A DNA stretch of 64,000 bases from Phallusia mammillata (lineage: Eukaryota; Chordata; Ascidiacea; Phlebobranchia; Ascidiidae). Positions 10,800-23,600 of the stretch are shown piece by piece. Within the stretch, counting starts at the first letter, position 1. Each line of letters opens with the position of its first letter. The stretch covers positions 1 to 64,000 of the forward strand of contig QLIY01000725.1 in NCBI GenBank assembly GCA_003260075.1. The letters are read 5' to 3'. A program made the position numbers and the translations under genes. Below the pieces are notes generated by a model. That model worked only from the letters and a program-made list of their open reading frames with translations. It was not told the origin of the DNA and made no database searches.

Positions 10800-13763
10800 A
10801 TTGTGTCAGCAATCAGGCATCTGATATAAAATAACAGTAAGCAAATGCACTATTATCAAGAAACCATTAACAACTACTCTTTTTCAATTTATCTTCCTGA
10901 CAACAGAAACCCCATAAAACCATATCATTGTTTGGTTTAGTGGTTGTTTCAATCAGCACCAGGTATTCACTGTTTAAGTTTGAATCTTTTAGTGCTAGTT
11001 AAACATGGGAGTCAATAAAATAACAGTTTTCTAAGTAAGGTAGGCAAATCACCAGCAAAGTAAATTGTGATTAAGTAAATTAATTAACTCATCCATAACT
11101 TTTTGCCAACTGATTTCCAACATTCGTCACAACCACAGCTTTTATATGGGCTCCTCTAAAATATGCAATCCATGCAATGCACATAAAAATATATATAGTC
11201 GTTTTAGGCTGATATCCTCCACACTTTGTGTCTGGTTACTTGTACCGAACACTACATGGTATTGCATGTTAACACTTCCATGTAATTATATTAGCCCCAA
11301 AAGGCTATCTGAGAACCAGAGAGAAGCCAGCGAGACTAAAATTATGAAGTTATTGTTATTCCAATCCCTCACCTTGACCCAAACACCCCTAAGCCCCCAA
11401 CCATCACAACTCACAAGTGTTATTAACAGATTGTGTGAACTGTGTGGATTACGTATTTTATAGTAGCCCCTATCATACAGTCCAAATCGATTTACAACTC
11501 GTTTCTAAGTCATGCACTTTGTGTTTGTGACTGGTCTCTGTCCCTTTGTTCCCAAAAATATTTACTCCATCTGAGTTTTAACAACCAGTCTTTTCATCTA
11601 TTTCTATTTTGAAAACGATTTTAAAAATAAAAAAAATTTCTGCAACGGTTAATCTTTTTTGGTTTATCTCTTTCCAGTCGCCCTTGTTTTAGCACTAGAT
11701 AAATTAATGCCAGTCCAACCAACACTTATCAACTTGTCATAAACACAAACAAACGTGCAGTCGATTATAAACTTTAAAGGTGCCTTCACGCAAACGTAGT
11801 AATGACGTCACCAAACACGCCATGGACGGACAAATTCACGTTTCGACACTTGTAAACCAGCGGACTGCGTTCAAAAGGATGCTCGTAATTGCACAGCGTT
11901 TAAATCAGCAATAATCCGCTATAAATTGGTGGTTCATGGGATTTTAAAGATGCAATAGGCCTATTCTTGGTGAATGAAAACTTACTTAAAATGTATAACC
12001 AACATCAGCCCAATTTAAAATGTAACCAACATTTAGTCCGCCAAAAGAAAAAAACTGACAAACATTGATGGATTAATCACGCCAGAGCCACTATATTGAC
12101 CACTATATATATAGATATATCACGCCAGCGATTGTTTGTCTCGGGCACGCCTATCTCATCCCCTGCAGCTCTTATAACTTCATTGCGTCACCAAACGTAG
12201 CCCCCCCCCCCCGGTACACCCTGGGGTGTACAATACACCCGGTTGAAAAGCACTGGCCTAGGCTACGTTTTGTTTTGGGCATGGTACCCCCCCCCCGTCT
12301 CGGGCACGCCTATCTCATCCCCTGCAGCTCTTATAACTTCATTGTGTCACCAAACGTAGCCTAGGCTACGTTTTGTTTTGGGCATGGTGATCTGCTCGAA
12401 GTGGACAACAGCAAGTAATATTTACGTGGACGTAATACTACCCATTTAAGCACCAAAGCCATTTCCTTGACATTGCTTATGGCAAGACCCCTCGTTTAGC
12501 GCTACTGCGCCAAAAAAGGATGTTATTACGTTGTTATTTACTGTTTTGCGACAAGCAAAATCCTACGGGCAACTTGCCCCATCCAAAAACAGAGGTTTTT
12601 GTGAGACTCGCATACATACCGAAACTGACGTAAATTTTACAGCGTATGTTGCGTGACTTCGGCATAGCGGTTCAAGTACAACCAGCCAAGACCTGAAAGA
12701 TCCAAGTAATAGCCTACCTGTGTATATTCTATTTCCTACACCGAATGCCCGTCAGTTTTTATCAGGGAGACTCGAAGGTCAGTCAACACCTGCCAAAAAG
12801 TGCATCAACGGGATGTTGCCAACTGCGACATGAAGAAGTCGGCCCTTGCCATTCACGCAATATCACAAAGCCATCGCATTGTTTTCTCGAGTCATGGAAA
12901 ATTCATCTACGGGGCCACACAATGAACTTCAAAGAAAAAATTATACGCTGCTGCGCTTTATAACTCTGTTTTTGTACTGTTTTGTTTCCAATCCGTTTTT
13001 CCCTTTGGTCGTCTCGTGTGTTGTTATTCGCAATACAAAAAAAATCAAACAGCAGTGATGCTTTCGGCGTGCTACAGACACCTGCTCAAACATTAGAGGC
13101 CCATTCAATCGTTAACAGTGTTTTCGTTGCGTTGTGGCGTACTTTCGTTTAAATCTTTTTTTTCTTTGTTTATAGTGTACCGTACAACGGGCATTCAGTG
13201 TTATTTATCCTGTATCGTCGAAACGTTGGTACAAAAAATACAATTGCTAGAAGAGCTCTATAAAGTTGACAACGGTTCACGTTAAGTTATTATGCAATAC
13301 TATAAAAAATACAATGAGTTGTTGAGTTGAGTTTATTTCGCTGGGCAAATAGTAACAGAACAATACCCCCCCCCCCTAAAATATTCACCAAGCCGGAAAT
13401 AGCTGCGCAACGTTTAGACGTTATAAAGCGCGACAAAGTTAGGGGCACAATTGGTGGAAAGATGGTGGACGCGCTGCAGCTACACCATTACTATAAGCTA
13501 TTTGCATAAGTGCTATTATCGACCAAATGCACAAGAGTCGCTAATTCAACATTCTACATCAATGCAATAATAGGCTACTGTTTTATACAAAGTACAGAGC
13601 AGATTTAAACACACATCGCCTATTCACACAACAATGCACAATTACACACCTATCTATAGCCTACAACGTGTCTACAATGATACAGTTGCAGGATGTACGG
13701 AAAAACCATTAAAAACTAAAAGGCGACGTGAAATAAAAAACGATGCATAAATTTTCTCGTGCT
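10800..13763. other. Intergenic DNA between MRPL34 and the NLR gene
   Basis: No gene recognised. 12140-12390 is an artefactual mosaic: a segment (ctcgggcacgcctatctcat...) occurs twice with C runs at about 12201-12212 and 12291-12297. 13320-13500 contains a dispersed repeat (gagtttatttcgct, ccggaaatagctgc) that recurs near 51600-51720 and 52060-52420. Confidence 0.45.
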
Positions 13764-14697
13764 TTATGTATCCAGAGGTAAAACATTTCCTCCTGTTTCG
13801 AAGTGCACATTCTCAGCTTCTATGTTAGTGACATGCGTTGGGGGTTGAGCGGCTAAAAGAAAATAATGAATGTTTTTCAGCAAATACAAAAACTTTCAAG
13901 AAAAAGTTTGTATGCTATAATAAGCCCTCGTAATATTTACGACTTACGAATGCATGCGTTAGTTAGCTACAGTTTGACATGCTCTTCAGGTAGGCCTACT
14001 GCAAAAATAACAACATACCAAAATGGCGTCCCTCCACATACACATCCTTTACGATATCCTCCTGATTCGGATTGTTAAAGATAATCTGAAGTTTCACTTT
14101 CTTTTTGCCAGTTTTCCAGTTTTCGCCCTCTGGTTTTGTCAAGCAAAACTGCCAGGAATCTTTGATGTTTTTCAGTGTAACAGTATGTTCGTCGGGGTCT
14201 GCTTCTGTATTTTCAGCGCTTACTTTGATCTGCCCTTGACTTACGTTCCTGTATGCAGTTTGATGAAACCAGTACAAGTTAAAAGTGATGATGCTTATCT
14301 CCATTCGTCTGTTTTTATACATTCTTAACCCTGGAGTAGTTATTATGAGCTTGCTGTTCATACTCGTACCACTGGACGAAAGCAAAAAAAACGCTAAAAA
14401 ATGTCCTTGATTTGATATTGTTACGGTGCCTCTCGTAAGAGAAGGCCAGCATGAATGTTCTCACATGTACAAATGTAAGGCACCATTTTTGCCTTAAAAA
14501 CTAACCTGAGCCGAATAATCATGTCAAAAACTGCATTAAGTGGTTTTACGTCTTTTGTTGATTCAATGTTGTCACAAACAAACACAGATGCGATGGCTTC
14601 GGAGACAATAGTTTCCTCGCAAGGTGAAACCGCTAGAATGATTGCTTTCTCCCTTAATAGACCATGATACTGATAAGTAGCACAGACCACATCAAAC
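13764..14697 (-). CDS. NLR exons 17-19: UPA-like C-terminal region
   Basis: Exons 14697-14506, 14371-14019 and 13852-13764. About 210 residues follow the HFS motif: FDVVCATYQYHGLL...EKAIILAVSPCEET, then a beta-rich section ending DSWQFCLTKPEGENWKTGKK, KLQIIFNNPN and the tail VHFETGGNVLPLDT before TAA. Position and beta character fit a UPA domain (the partner of ZU5 in UNC5, PIDD, ankyrins). No CARD, Death or PYD is visible after it, unlike NLRP1, CARD8 or PIDD1. The last exon is 89 nt and has a normal acceptor, so the stop appears genuine; an alternative 3' exon cannot be excluded. Confidence 0.65.
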
Positions 14698-17600
14698 CTT
14701 CGAACAAAAAGGTTGACTTTATTACTAGGCCTATGCTACCAAACTCAATATTGGACAGTGTGTTAACATACAAACTGAAGTGTGTAGTTTCAAAAGTAAA
14801 TGAATGTGTGCTTTGATTCATGACCCGCGTAGCTATGGCTTCCCATCTTGAATTACACCTTTTCTGGCGAATCTGTACAAGAACAAAAAAACACATGGAT
14901 TTATTATCATGGCAGTAAAGTGTTAAATTTAAGTCAAGTTAAGGGCAAGAAGTCGGGAGGTCTAGCAAGAAATCTACAGAACAAAAACAAAAAACCTACA
15001 TAGACCTTCAAAAATGATAGTGGGGTGTGGTCTATTTAATGTCGTCAGTAAGGCCACAAATTCACTGGGTTCTTCCCTTAACCTAAACCAAACTCCAAAC
15101 AAACTCAGCATTGTTCATTCTTCTGTTTTCTCTTAAAGTTTCAGCTTTGGCAAGACCAAAAACAATTCGCTCACACTTACTGTAATAGAAACAGGATGTT
15201 GATCATTTCGATAACAAGTTGGAAGAGTGATTTCTACTGGTTTTTTAAACCTGAAACCCTCTGGTTCACATCTCACAATGGGAGTAAGGCGACTTGCAGA
15301 ATTGTTCTCTGTGTCACTGGGTGGTAGCTTGAAAAAAAAACATAACTTGAAAAAACGACAGTATTTGCATAACAGTGTTTTAAACAAGGTTTATTCCAGA
15401 CCTAATGACACAACTTATCACAGAATGTAGCAGGGAAAAAAACTTTGCCTTCTTTGTTGGTAGTTTTGAGTTTTTGAAAATATTAGTTTTTTAAAAAATA
15501 GTTACCGTCAAATTTCCATATCCAATGTTTGAAGCGATTGAAATTTTAACATCCTCATCACAAGCACCTGGAGGAATTTTCAATGAACAACCACAAACTG
15601 TAAGCAATCCTCCATTTGCACCAACAGTTTGAGTATCAACATGCACAAACTCATATGTCTGTTTGCAAGAGGTAAGTAACAGTAAACTTTGGGGTTCAGA
15701 GTTTTATCATTTGTAAATTGTATTCAAAACTAGAAATGTAGCTTTCCTATATAATGCTAATTTATATATTCTCTACTTTATTTAACAATTTACTCTATAC
15801 ACCATTTAATCTACTAACATGATTGCTTTTGCCTTGCAAAAACGAATGGGTCACCACAGATGTATATATGCAAATAAGCAACAGTATTAATATGATGCAA
15901 ATATTTCCAAACTGTAACGAAAAATTACCAAATAATGTTAATTCAGTCATAAAATCCTGATAGGATTAAAACACTAACTAATTGCCACTGTTGCAAAATG
16001 TGTATATGGTTCTGCAGAAACCTTTTGGGATGTGTAGGTAATGTAGACAATAAATTTGAAGGACTCTTACTTGACCAAAAGCGTTTAACAAACCAGCAGT
16101 AGAAAAAAGAAAAAAAATATGGACAAAAACAATTTGTGTCCCTTTCAGAGAAAATGAGCCATAAAAATATATTAATCAAAGAGACTAACTGGACGATTTT
16201 CTAAATAAGTAATAGACTACAGATGGGGTACATGATTTTTATGCAATTTGACAGATTTTGCACTAAACAAGATCCAAACATTGATTGGAGGACATTGTAA
16301 ATACAGATTTGAATATATTTAAAAGTGGACATATCAAACGCTCTATATTATATTCAAATAATTATGAAGTCAAAAACATATGTCTCGCTGAGGGTAAAAC
16401 AAAAAGAGACGCAAGCTTAAATTATCTGGAGTTGGTACTTTCTCATGCTTGTTAGGTTAAAAATCAAGTCCTAAAATTGCTTTGGCTTAGCATCTTGAAG
16501 TCATACCTCATTACTGCTTGTGCATGCAGAAGCTTCTTCCAACTTGTATCCAAGACCACCAATATTGCACTTCTGTAACATAATTACAGATACCACACTG
16601 CCAGAAATGTTATATACTGCCCCTTTAATAAAAACCCTGTGATCTTGTTACCACGAGTTGTGGATGGTTTTTGTCCATCCCAAATCCATCATGGTATATT
16701 GTTTTACCTCTACAAGGCCAAATTTATCGGGTCACCCTTTCACTTGGGGAAGCCAGTTTTGTTCCATCAGTAGAAAATGGCTACAGCGAATCAACGCCTT
16801 GAATCGCAAACCATGTTACGCGCGCTTCAAAAGTACCCCCTCAGTCATTTTAAAACACACTGGAAAGTCGCACTAGTCCACTTTTCATCGTGCCCATGAA
16901 AATGGAATGTGACAAATATGAGATCATAAAATGATATTTAACTAGTCAAAAAGGTGTGTTTGGTAAAATGTTGATGTTAACAAACTAGTGGATTAGAGAG
17001 TACTCACCCAAGTAAGGTTGGCTTTTTCTAAGATCTTTGATCCAACAGAAGTGATGTCACAACCAGCAATCCATAGAAATTCAATGCTGTTTAAACATCC
17101 AGCCATAGCAATTGCCCCATCATCGCCAAACTTGTTGTTGGCTAGGTTTAACACGGTCATCTGAAGAACAAAGAATAAGTCTGGCTTTTCTCATATTGAC
17201 ACAATCACCTCCAACTTCTATGACTAATACATATTACATTACCACAATAGGTATATCACATTGGATCACTACAGTCATGCAAACAACATCTTAATTTATG
17301 CCCTAAATACCTCATCTATTATGTATGTAAATAGAACAAATGTTACAGATTCTTTTTTAACCAAAATGGGAAAAGAAACCACCACAATTAAAAACTGATT
17401 TGCTGATTAGAAACATATGTCTACATGGCAGAAGGAAATCCACCTAATGAAACAGTAATAAAACTTTAAAAAAATGTAAATCTACATACTGGTTCTTCAC
17501 GAGATTTTGTTTCGTTGGAAAAAATCTTCACATCATTAGCATCCATTCCACAATCAAGAAGGTTGAGTCCTTGTGTTTTGTGAACACATTTGGACAGCAT

Positions 17601-20600
17601 TGGAACAATTTCTGAAGCAATTTTGTTGCCAGCAATGCTCAAAAGCTTCATCTGTAAAGGATACTTTTAAATATTGTCTACAAAATATTTCTTTTAATTT
17701 AAAAAATATAACTAATTCTAATTTGATTTTCGACTTACTTGATGGCCTATTTCAAGGATAGCAGAAAACAGTGGTTGCAAGCAGGTACCATTCAAATTAC
17801 AGTTGTCCAACAACAGTTGACATAAATTATGGACACAAGTTGACACATGTTTGACACCAATCAAACCAATGTTGCTGCGACACATATTGAGGAAATTCAT
17901 CTGTAAAAGAAACATAAAAAAGTGAACTACAATAAATGCAATTTGATATATCACTTTGCTAAAAACAAACAAATTTTAAATAAATTTCTTTAAATTTGCG
18001 ATTATGAAAATGCATTTAAACCAGCAATGTCTTTTATGTTTTTTTACAAATATTGGTCCTGTTATTTATAAATTGTATTTTGCAAAAGTTTATTACCTTT
18101 TAAGGGTTTTTAAAAGGCAACATGCATGGCTAAGTCATAAAAAAACCCTCACCATTATGAATAATGTGCAAAAACTTGCATGAAAACTGTATTTCTATTG
18201 TCTAGATTTTGTCAAAAATATATCCAAAAAAATGCTATTCAAACCCTACTACTATTTCTTGAAACAAATCTGAATAAAAGTGGCTTTTCTATGTGTAAAG
18301 ACAAGGCTCAGAACAAACTTTCATTCATTGCATTGATAATCATTAATAAAATTAATGTAAAAAATGCATTGTAAGTGTATGTAAAGGAGGGTATGGGATT
18401 TAATAAATAGTGTCAAGGGAGACACCTAAAATTAAAATACTCCTGATGTACACCATTTGACCATTTTGACCAGGATTGTTAGAATGGCGGCTTAGAACAT
18501 TTTGCCATTGAACATACACTACAACCACATTCAAAACATTTTAAAACCAATATATTCTCTATGCTTATTGTATATTGGGTCCCATATTAGCCAACATTTT
18601 CATAACCTTGGTTTGTCTCCGCAGAAACACACACAAAGTTGTAATAAGGTATTGCTATTGTGCAATTATCTTTAGATTCTAAACAACAATATAGTTGCAA
18701 GCTAAACGATTTTGATGGACAATATAGTTGCAAGCTAAACGATTTTGATGGACAATAAAAAAGCAAAACATTTACCAGCAAGAGGGGAGTAAATATCTTG
18801 GGAATTATTTTGAATTTCATTTGGATAAGAAAACTAGACTAACACCTTTCTATTAGCCTAAAGTAAGGCTTTGGTTTAGCTGTGAACAAAAAATAACTTT
18901 AGAGGGCAAACACTTAAAGTGGTAATTTGAAAAAGTACAATGTTTAGTTATACCCCAATATTGCAAACCCTTAGGCAAGCACAACCATTTTACAATTTTC
19001 GCTCTAAGGGAGCCTGGGGGTGAATCGCTGGTTTACCTGGGGTAAAATTTTTGATTGAATATACATAACCGCATTCAATTGGGTTACTATTTATAGGGTG
19101 CAATCATTTTGAATTCATGAAAGATATTGTTAAAATACTTGAAATGCACTCATTGATCGCAGCCCAAGATTTCAAACTTTTTGTCCAATTCAGTTTAACC
19201 GCATTAGCATGTTGAAGTAGTAAGGGTGGACAAAAAATAAAGCTAACCGAGATTAACAAAATTCTTTCAGGAAAGCGTGAAACATTCAAGCTCTTTTGTT
19301 TTGCAAAGTTTGAACTGACTTTGTATCATTAACGTACTGGCTTTTGTCGTGTTGCGATTTGGAGGCACATATCTTTCAGGTCAGCATCATTAAATGAACA
19401 ACGCAAGTCCAGTCCATCAACTTTTTTTATAGTCGATGCCAAAGTAGTCAAAGTTTTTTGTGTCAATACATGTCCACTCACGTCCAGCAATTCAATCTGC
19501 AAAACAGTAATTATGCTTGCACCATCAACTAGTTTCAACCACTATAACAGCCAAGATCAAACCAGAAAGGTGGCTTCCCTACATATGATTGTTTTTCCCA
19601 TACATGTGTTTATGCGAATTGGATACGGCATAAAATCATTTTTTCTAGAAACCCAGATAGTATTACAGACACAGACAAATTAAGAAGCCATTTTCAAACA
19701 AAGGTATATGTAACAAAACTTTGTTTCACAAAACATATCCATTGACGTGCAGTAGCCTCTCACCATGTGGTAGATAAACAACCACCCCCCCCCCACTTTG
19801 TTTCACAAAACATATCCATTGACGTGCAGTAGCCTCTCACCACGTGGTAGATAAACAACCATGTAATAACCCTATACATGGTTATCAGTAGCACTTCGGT
19901 AAGAGTCCTTTGTGTTTAACACCAACGTTTTCCCTATTTTATATAGCATTGTTTCTCTAGTCTAAACAGATCTAAACAAGCTATGGTGTTACAAAAAAAC
20001 ATTCTTAGGTAAATTTTGCGATACCTATGCCAAGTTGACCTTCAATGACCCCTCGTCGAATAGCGGCCATGCTGACAATAACCACTCATTGCAGCTTTCG
20101 ATATTTCATTTTTTTTACCTTTATGTTAATAAACAACAAACATGAACATACATGAAACCAAACAATCATTTATGAAGTTAAATCACATCTGAGGTGTGAA
20201 TTCTTTGCCAAAGCTAAATATGCACATGCTAATTTAATAAAACATATGACATTGCTGCCCAAAAGCAACCAATTTCAGATCACAGAAAATACCACCCAGT
20301 ACAACAGCTGTTCATGCATGACACAGAGATCAACAATTGTAAACCAATGAATAACTCCCTCAGGATTTATGTGCTATAGTGTTTGAAGGTTTACATATTT
20401 TAGGCTGTAACGTAACCACTGGACTGATTAAACTAAAAAAAATAATTAACAAACAAGAACCACCCTCCAAGCAACTGTATAAAATTTCAGCACTTATATT
20501 TCTGATATGAAGGACTGGTAAACCTAAAGACGAATATTTCAGGGTTAAGGGGTGAAAATAGGCAAATTTAATTTTTTTTACAAAATCTGTTAAAATACTT

Positions 20601-23600
20601 TACAAGGTACCATTCAACAAAGTTTAAAACTCCTGAATCATCTACTTGAGTAAACATAGCTGTTTCAAAAAAATCATGCAGCAAGTGTTTAAATTTGAAC
20701 AAGTTCTTTCTTGACCAAAACAAATCAGTGTTACAGAGAAAAATGAAAAAAAGACAAAAACAATGTTAAAGTCAGAACAAAACACTTACATTATTATCTT
20801 GATTTGTGACAGCATTACTTAAGGATGTAAAATCATCATCTTGCAAGTTGCAGTTGACAAGTCTCAACATAGAAATTGTGTCAATGCATTTGTCCAAATA
20901 CTTTCCAACACCGCTAAGGTCATTAGATGACAACTCAAGATAATACAACTGTAAATACACTTTTTTACATTAGTATATCAGAAAAAATTAACTGTTCAAT
21001 TACAATTAAACACAAAATGCACATCAAGTTACTGAATCTACCATATTTAAATTAACATGTAGCAATCATTTGATAAAACATATTTATTACCCACATGATT
21101 ATTTTGATGTCCAATGACCTCACTTAGTTTTTTTACCAAGAGAAGTGGAAAATAACACTCCCTTAGCGTCAGTTCAATAATATCAGTAAGCACATCGAAA
21201 AACAAAACAAATATCATTGATAAATCAAGTTCGTTCACATGTAACTTTGTGATCTGTCAATATAAAAAGTATGTATTGCACCACTAAATTCAAACTGTTA
21301 AAATAGCATTTTTTTTCTTGTATACACACCCACAACGTCTAGTTGACAATAGGCCGTAACTAGAAAGAGACAAAAATTTTCAGAACTGACGGTGTCAAAT
21401 TTTAAGCAAAATTCTTATTTACAAGATTAACTAATTTTTTTTCAAAATCTGTTTTTGTATACAGCCTCAAATTTTGACAAACCACCAATCATCAAAGACT
21501 ATTTTGCCTGTTCAGCCAAATACTGCTTACTCTAATTATTCTTAACATTTGGTAACAATTACACAGACTTAATACTTATTACCTACATATTTAGTTCAAT
21601 TTACTTTGTGCTTTGAATGTCGAATTGTTTGCAACAATATTTGAAAACCTGCTCCATAAAAAGAGGCTGGCTCCATCACATCTCCTACATTCAGACTAAG
21701 CGGAGTATGAGCAGCTCTTAGCACATGGCAGAAACAAATTACATCATGTGGGAGTATCTCTCTTGACAGTAACAACGAACTTGGTAGGAAACTGGCAACA
21801 GCCTTGGTTAAATCATCATCTTGTGCCTCATAGACCCAACTGCATACGTTAAAAATAGTGAAATCATTTTTTCTTGATAAATATTGTGATACTAATAGCT
21901 TTGATTGCATATCATTAAAATATTCATCTGGTGAAACTGGAAAATCACGAGGCAACCTGCTCAACAAATCTGTCAGAAGATTGAGAAACTTGGATTTCAA
22001 AAAAAATTCTTTTTCCTTGAGTATGTTAGCAATAGAAAATATATCATTCAACTTTTCCTGTGTTTTCTGGTGACAAAATCCAAACAAAAAACGAGTGACA
22101 ACTTCCCAACGACCTTCTTGCACGAACTCTTCCATGTTAGCAGTGAATTCTTCATCAGAGGCAAACACCATGAGATAGAGTGCAGCTAAAAACTCCTGCC
22201 ATGTAGCATGAATGAAAAAAATAAGTTACATTTCCATCCAGAATTAACAAGCCGGGCTCAGGTGCAGCATTGGAACACATAAATGGTTGAATGGATTCAA
22301 ATTGCAATCCATATTCAGCTAAATCATTTTTTTTAAATTGGAACTGACGATTTTTAACACCAACAAAGGCAAGCCTGGCCAGTTTCTTTAGGGTCATTTT
22401 ATTTGTCTCAAACTGCTTGTGTTTTTGCCACTCGTGTAATTGCTCAACAAAAACTTCAGTAACTGAAAACAGTTTGTTACTTGATAAATTCTTAGGTATA
22501 AACTTCATAATCATTCTGCAAAACATTGGAATAAAACATATAGCAGAAATGGTGGGTTGTGTTTCCAAAGTTTTTTGAACCAAATTTTGTTCCTGCTCAG
22601 TTTTAAGGATCTGTTTGCTGAGGAGAATCTGGGACTTTTGATCAAGACCTAAAACATGTGCCATAAACAAAGACCTGCAGTCTGGGTTGAATTTCTCAAA
22701 TGCTACTGGACGTGAAGCAATCACTTTTTTGGCATTAGGTAGAAGGCGACCGTTTAAAAGATTCATCAGGATGTTGTAAGCACTTTCCTTTTCATCACAC
22801 AACTTTACAGCAGATGGATGTTCAGAAAAGTTTCCTGTGTGTCTGGCTTCATCAAGACCATCAATGACAATCAGTGTGTCTGGAGATTGCTCAATTTTCT
22901 TCAGTATGTATTCATCTGTTTCCAGCTTGTGTGTATAATTACAATCAGTGGATGCAAGAAGAAACTTAAGGACATTGTATTTTTCTTTGTTTTCAAAGTT
23001 AAGATCTCTGCTTGAAATGTGGAACACAAATGATTCAAGGTGAGTCTTGATCCAATGTTTGATAACTGATTTACAAAAAGTGGTCTTACCAATCCCAGCC
23101 ATTCCAGTAACACCTACAACATTACAACGGTGTTTATTGAATGATTCTTGTGATGATTTGACACTCTCATCAAATGCGTTTTCTGCCTTATCAAACACTT
23201 TCTCGGCAGTTATATTGTTTTTACCCCCCCCCCAGTGGTCTTACCAATCCCAGCCATTCCAGTAACACCTACAACATTACAGCGATGTTTATTGAATGAT
23301 TTATGTGACGATTTGACACTCTCATCAAATGCATTTTTGGCCTTATCAAACACTTTCTCGGCAGTTATACTGTTTCCGTAAGTTTGTTTGCTTTGTTTTC
23401 TGAATGACCAGCTGCTTGAATTTCCAAACTGTTCTGGGGTTACATTTTTTTCCTGGGTAACTTGCAGAGGGACCGGGTTTTGTTGGCCAACTTTTTCATT
23501 CACAGATTTCTTGCATGCATCTTTGAGCACACGCATTTGCAACTCTGTAACAATTTTATGTGCATTTCGTTAATTTGGGTCTCAGTGTGGTATACAAGTT

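Noticed and set aside
14654..14896. Reading straight through 14771 instead of splicing at gtatgt
   Set aside because: The unspliced frame loses the UPA-side coding frame and ends at a stop at 14654, whereas the 74-nt intron restores a continuous ZU5-UPA frame.
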